A stretch of 64,000 nt of DNA from Burkholderiales bacterium (GTDB taxonomy: Bacteria > Pseudomonadota > Gammaproteobacteria > Burkholderiales > SG8-41): positions 123,512 to 187,511 of the forward strand of contig JAHCAG010000003.1 of assembly GCA_019635015.1 (NCBI GenBank), in the 5' to 3' direction. Within the stretch, counting starts at the first letter, position 1; each line of letters opens with the position of its first letter. The translations under genes were made by a program, and so were the position numbers. The notes under the pieces were generated by a model that saw nothing but the letters and a program-made list of their open reading frames with translations, ran no database searches and had not been told where the DNA came from. This document shows, in pieces, positions 60,199 through 64,000 of this stretch.

Positions 60199-61008
60199 TC
60201 AAGGCTTGGCGGATTTTTCTTTATGCAATGCTGCGCGGATTTTCCTGCAGGCGGAAAGACGGAAGAAGCGCAGCATGCTGCCCAGATGCCACTTCAGATA
60301 GCGCAGGTTATGGTGGCTTGTGCGCTGGGCATCGTGAATGGCCGATGCCCGGGGGCACAGTGCGACAAGATATCCGTCAAGTCTCAGCCTGGCGCAGATG
60401 TCCACGTCCTCATAGTAGAGAAAGTAATTTTCGTCGAAACCGCCGATTTCCACGAACACATCGCGGCGAAACAGCATGAACATTCCAGCAACCCAGTCGG
60501 GAAAAATTGTCCTGTCGGAAATCTCGTAATCGGTGACGGTTTTCCTTCCGAAGGCTTTCCCGATAACCGAGGTGATGGTTGGAAATGTTCGCGCGCTGTC
60601 CGCAATGTTCCTGCCGGAGTCCATTATCAGGGGGGCGACAACGCCAACCTGAGGCTGATCAAGAATTTTGAGCAGCTCGGGAAAAGGGTTTTTTTCCAGC
60701 CTGATATCCGGGTTCAATACGCAAAAGTATCCGGTACAACCTGTCCTGAAAGCGGAATTATGGTTGTCCGCAAACCCCTTGGGCAGGGGGTTTTCAATGA
60801 TCCTGACCCTGAACGGCAGGTCTGCAGTGTTGACAGGGAGCGTTTCAGGAAGGTTCAGGGTCAGTATTACTTCGACAGTGTCACCGCAATGCCTTGCCAG
60901 GTCCTTGAGCAAAGGGGCGAGCAATCGGGATTGTCCGTGGCTCACCACGGAGAGGGTAATCTTGCCTCGGTCGGCTCCGTCGGGCAGCGTGTTGGTGTTA
61001 TCGGGCAT
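60199..61008 (-). CDS. GT2-family glycosyltransferase (rhamnosyltransferase WbbL-like)
   Basis: A 269-residue GT-A enzyme. It has KITLSVVSHGQSRLLAPLLK at the N-terminus, the NHNSAFRTGCTGYFCVLNPD region with the metal site (NPDIRLE), and GMFMLFRRDVFVEIGGFDEN followed by the base-containing YYEDVDICARLRLDGY. This pattern is common to WbbL-like transferases that add rhamnose or related sugars to a lipid-linked acceptor. The start at 61008 (MPDNTNTL) overlaps the end of the giant membrane gene by 11 bp. The donor sugar cannot be read from the sequence. Confidence 0.84.
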   Translation of the reverse strand: MPDNTNTLPDGADRGKITLSVVSHGQSRLLAPLLKDLARHCGDTVEVILTLNLPETLPVNTADLPFRVRIIENPLPKGFADNHNSAFRTGCTGYFCVLNPDIRLEKNPFPELLKILDQPQVGVVAPLIMDSGRNIADSARTFPTITSVIGKAFGRKTVTDYEISDRTIFPDWVAGMFMLFRRDVFVEIGGFDENYFLYYEDVDICARLRLDGYLVALCPRASAIHDAQRTSHHNLRYLKWHLGSMLRFFRLSACRKIRAALHKEKSAKP

Positions 61009-64000
61009 GGTTTCCAGGGCTGCCGTTGCATGATTCCCGCAGCCGCGCAAGAAGCAGTCCCCACAGGAAAAACGCAAAGATGCCGGGATATGGCTGCCTC
61101 AGTGTGACCTTGAAATTGCTGTCGACAAGCAGGAGGAACGAGACCAGCAGGGCAAGCCAGAGCAGTTGCCTGGATTTCATCACGCGCATTCGCTGTTGCC
61201 ACAACAGTCTGGCGGTATGAATCAGCAGCACAAATACGGGCAATAGCGCAATCACCCCAAAATTGTAGGCCAGATCAATGTAATAGTTGTGCGCGCTGGT
61301 TTTTACCACGCGATCCATGGGTTGATGGCCAAAGAAAAAGCTGCCTGGACTTGAAAAGACAGGGCGACCAAAAAGCATCCAGTCGCCAAAGCGTTCCTGG
61401 AGGTTCATGGGGAGATATTCCTGCGCCCAACCGGGCAACGGAACGATGTTGTTCATGGTCTGGTGATCGGCCGCACTGCCAGCGGGCGTGTTTTCCCAAG
61501 CCATGCGGATGATGCGAATTTCATTGTATGAGGTGCCAGGCAGATAATTCGCAATCACCCCTTCGAATATGCCGGGCCCCGGCTTCAATTCAATCCGGAA
61601 CGGGCCCGTTGTTTCAATGTTCTGCTTATGCGCCCAAGTGCCCCCCTGCACGAGTCCCACGGCAATTCCGCCGGACAGGATGCTTCCTTCGACAACCAGC
61701 ATCGAAGACGTATCCGTTCTTTTTTTGGTCAAAGCGATCAGGTAGCCGAAGCGGTGACGCGGCTCGCCCTTGGCGATACATTCCGAGTCCCGGGGCGAAA
61801 CGATATTCGACACAAATCGCGCGGGCTCCTCAAGGCAGGGTGGGGAAAGCCGTCCCTCCTGCGTCACCGGGAGCAGGAACTTGGTAGAGAACTCAGGCTC
61901 GCCCCGCAACAAGTGCATGTACCAGCCCATTCCCGAGACGATCAATGCTGAAATGAGGGCGATCACCACACGGCTCCGGTTCTGTAAAAAGACCAGCCCG
62001 AATGTCCCGACGATGGCCAGGGTGCTCGCGAGCATCGAGAAGGCGGATATTGCATAAAGCAGGCCCATTAATGGCAATGCCATGGAAAGCGTGCGGTAGC
62101 CCCCGGATTTGCCGAGGGTAGCCGAGGCAACAAGTGTTGCTGCAACCACGACAACCGGCACGTATTGCCAGTGCTGATAAACCGAAAACAGCCCGAGATA
62201 ATGTGTAAGGCTGAGTTGGCCCTGAACCCAGGAAGCCACAAGCTGCACGGGGATGATGGCAATGCACGCCCACATGAAGCCTTTTTCCGGGGCAGCCGGA
62301 TCTTTGCCGCCCGTCCCCATCATTTCACCCAGCACGAGCCCGAAGGCCGGCAGCAGGCACTGGATCAGCAATAGCAGCTTGCCGCGCTCCAGCAATTCGT
62401 TTGTGGTCAAGGCCGATGACAGCAGCATGACTGCGAAAAAAACCAGGATGAAAGAGAAGGACCATGTTGCATGGCGATAACGTGCCAGCAGGAGGATGCC
62501 CGTAAAACAGGCGATGATTGAAGCAGGCAACGGCAGGTTGGCCAGCACGCCGCCGGAGTCGAGAACCGGTTCGGTGCTGTTGTAGATTTTTCCGGAAAGC
62601 TGAAAAAAAATCGGAAACACCAGGAAAAACGAGAGAACCGGCGGGATATATGATTTCATTGATTTTCCTGCGTGCTCGTTCTGCTGCAGACCGATTTCTG
62701 AGCTCTTGTAGAAAAAATAACAAAGCAAGGCATCGGCAAGGTAGAGCCCCGCGAGACCGGCGGGGCCAAGCACAAAATACGCCATTGGCACGGTGCCAAG
62801 TATGGCGATGTGAATGATTACATCCGGGCCGAAGACATTGTGGCCTTCCTTCGCGCGCAGCAGGCGCAGCCGGACTCCCTGTGCCGCGACCATGACAGTG
62901 CCCCCAATCAGGGAAAGCCCGCAGGCCAGCCAGAAAAATGCGGACTTTCCCAGCAGAGGAAATGCTTGGGGGGAAAAATGCAACGCAGCAAGGAGAGAAA
63001 CCCCCGCGAGCAGACCGAGCCACATGGCGGCCCTCACCACCGGGGGGTAATAGGTCATTTCCGCCCGCTCCCGGTGAAGCTCTATGCTGGGGCCGACCAC
63101 GTTCGCGAAGAGGGTACCCATGAAGCTGCCGATGGCGATGGCGGTGAATAAATCACCTGCCACTTCCCGGGCAACGAGCAGAACCACCAGAATCCGGAAC
63201 GCATAGATACGCAGCCCGATGATCAGGGTTGATCCGGCGTGCGAAGTCAGGGACTTGAAAGTGTGTCTTATGGATTGCGCGGTCGCCCTGGAGATCGAGC
63301 TTGCGAAACGGATGCTGAAGACGAGCGGCAATATTGCCCAAAGTGCCATTGCCAGGATTGCAACCTGCCATCCGGATGCAAGGCTTACGGCTGCCAGGCA
63401 AAAAAGGCCGCCTTGCAGCAGCAGGAAGGACACCGCAAAACGTGTCCGTTGCGAGAGCTCTGCTTCGCACAGATGGGTCTCGTTTATCCACTCGACGCCA
63501 CGCCGCAGGACGATGCATGCCGCAAGCCACCAGGTCACTGCGCTGGCGGTAAAGGCCAGCAGCAGGGAAACCCCCATCAGCGGGAACAGGAGCAGTAGTC
63601 GTAAGAGCAGGATGTCGGATGCCGCAACCGGCGAGGACTTCCGAAGTATCAGGTTTCTGGTGTTGGCTGACAGCGCATAAAATGTGGCGAGCGTGGCGCC
63701 CTGAACCAGCGCAATGTCCGTCGCGATTTCAGGTCGGCCAAGCAGGCCTACGATGATGAGCAGCGCGGTGGTCGAATGAGTCACCGAAAGATAGACGAGC
63801 GGGAAAAGCCATGGCATCGCAGCGCGCCGGCCGAGCAGTATGGAAACCGCGATGCGGCGAATAAACTTCGCAAGCGAATATCCCGACAGCGCTGTCGCCG
63901 CCGGCAGGCCCAGCTTGCCGGCGCGCTGGAGTTTCCAGTAGCAGTCCAGTTCGCCTTTCTCCATCGAGAGGATGTCCGCGCTCAATCCCCGATCCCCGAA
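60998..64000 (-). CDS. Wzx-like flippase fused to Wzy/WaaL-like polymerase (5' end open at window edge)
   Basis: A single uninterrupted frame of at least 995 codons. The first half (about residues 35-440 from a TTG at 63985) has about twelve hydrophobic helices and the look of a polysaccharide/MATE-type flippase (ANVVGPSIELHRERAEMTYY, LLGKSAFFWLACGLSLIGG). The second half (about 470-990) is an O-antigen ligase/polymerase-like membrane domain, with ASTLAIVGTFGLVFLQNRSR, and SAHNYYIDLAYNFGVIALLP near 900, separated by a soluble loop of about 200 residues. No stop occurs before the window edge, so the true start may lie outside. Such fusions are not the usual Wzx/Wzy arrangement. Confidence 0.7.
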   Translation of the reverse strand, partial: FGDRGLSADILSMEKGELDCYWKLQRAGKLGLPAATALSGYSLAKFIRRIAVSILLGRRAAMPWLFPLVYLSVTHSTTALLIIVGLLGRPEIATDIALVQGATLATFYALSANTRNLILRKSSPVAASDILLLRLLLLFPLMGVSLLLAFTASAVTWWLAACIVLRRGVEWINETHLCEAELSQRTRFAVSFLLLQGGLFCLAAVSLASGWQVAILAMALWAILPLVFSIRFASSISRATAQSIRHTFKSLTSHAGSTLIIGLRIYAFRILVVLLVAREVAGDLFTAIAIGSFMGTLFANVVGPSIELHRERAEMTYYPPVVRAAMWLGLLAGVSLLAALHFSPQAFPLLGKSAFFWLACGLSLIGGTVMVAAQGVRLRLLRAKEGHNVFGPDVIIHIAILGTVPMAYFVLGPAGLAGLYLADALLCYFFYKSSEIGLQQNEHAGKSMKSYIPPVLSFFLVFPIFFQLSGKIYNSTEPVLDSGGVLANLPLPASIIACFTGILLLARYRHATWSFSFILVFFAVMLLSSALTTNELLERGKLLLLIQCLLPAFGLVLGEMMGTGGKDPAAPEKGFMWACIAIIPVQLVASWVQGQLSLTHYLGLFSVYQHWQYVPVVVVAATLVASATLGKSGGYRTLSMALPLMGLLYAISAFSMLASTLAIVGTFGLVFLQNRSRVVIALISALIVSGMGWYMHLLRGEPEFSTKFLLPVTQEGRLSPPCLEEPARFVSNIVSPRDSECIAKGEPRHRFGYLIALTKKRTDTSSMLVVEGSILSGGIAVGLVQGGTWAHKQNIETTGPFRIELKPGPGIFEGVIANYLPGTSYNEIRIIRMAWENTPAGSAADHQTMNNIVPLPGWAQEYLPMNLQERFGDWMLFGRPVFSSPGSFFFGHQPMDRVVKTSAHNYYIDLAYNFGVIALLPVFVLLIHTARLLWQQRMRVMKSRQLLWLALLVSFLLLVDSNFKVTLRQPYPGIFAFFLWGLLLARLRESCNGSPGNHAR

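Overview
The window is high-GC DNA from a Gram-negative bacterium, most likely a betaproteobacterium of the Burkholderiales type. Pointers are three tripartite-tricarboxylate (TctC/Bug) solute-binding proteins without membrane partners, a zapB-like/zapA/6S RNA/EVE-domain block, a glutaryl-CoA dehydrogenase, MsbA, and a lipopolysaccharide (LPS) and O-antigen locus. This assignment is inferred from gene content; no rRNA or tRNA gene was found to confirm it.

Bases 1-5157 hold housekeeping genes: the end of purK, purC, a long-form dCTP deaminase, a small glutaredoxin-like protein divergent from an HxlR regulator, and a Sua5-type tRNA threonylcarbamoyladenosine synthase. Bases 5160-7200 are an AT-rich island with three tightly packed genes of unknown function, the first of the TIGR04255 type. 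Bases 7219-13481 carry a TctC protein, a NicC-like flavin monooxygenase, a HigBA-like toxin-antitoxin pair with a perfect operator palindrome, a D-2-hydroxyacid dehydrogenase, a GlcG-like protein and an HD-domain protein.

Bases 13478-34558 are mainly organic-acid and acyl-CoA metabolism. A long minus-strand run includes DNA alkylation repair, GcdH, an alpha/beta hydrolase, an enoyl-CoA hydratase-like protein, a TIM-barrel isomerase, TctC and a serine-glyoxylate-type aminotransferase. It diverges from a plus-strand GntR regulator, a fused FAD/Fe-S 2-hydroxyacid dehydrogenase and a fused peptide-type ABC ATPase. Then come an enolase-superfamily racemase/cycloisomerase with its own TctC, and an operon with a 3-hydroxyacyl-CoA dehydrogenase-like protein, AzlC/AzlD, a second enoyl-CoA hydratase-like protein and a class III CoA-transferase.

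Bases 34638-39571 contain TauE/SafE, an EVE protein, 6S RNA, zapA, a zapB-like gene and a cobalamin riboswitch controlling a BtuB-like receptor.

From 39866 to the end the window is a cell-surface glycan locus. The plus-strand half (msbA to a GT4 glycosyltransferase) combines a polyprenyl-phosphate sugar transferase, WecD- and WecE-like amino-sugar enzymes, an SMR-type flippase candidate, a methyltransferase, an MBOAT/SGNH pair and an ArnT-like GT39. Together they could make, flip and attach a 4-amino-4,6-dideoxyhexose. The minus-strand half has LPS-core and O-antigen genes (WaaE-like, WaaL-like, WbpM-like, WbpL-like) and ends in a giant membrane protein that appears to fuse a Wzx-like flippase to a Wzy/WaaL-like polymerase.

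The gaps hold three repeat systems: GTAGCCCGG palindromic elements, two of them beside duplicated gene 3' ends; hairpins built from heptamers that begin at stop codons; and an AT-rich leader motif (AAGTATTTGTTTTTA-like) recurring before unrelated genes.
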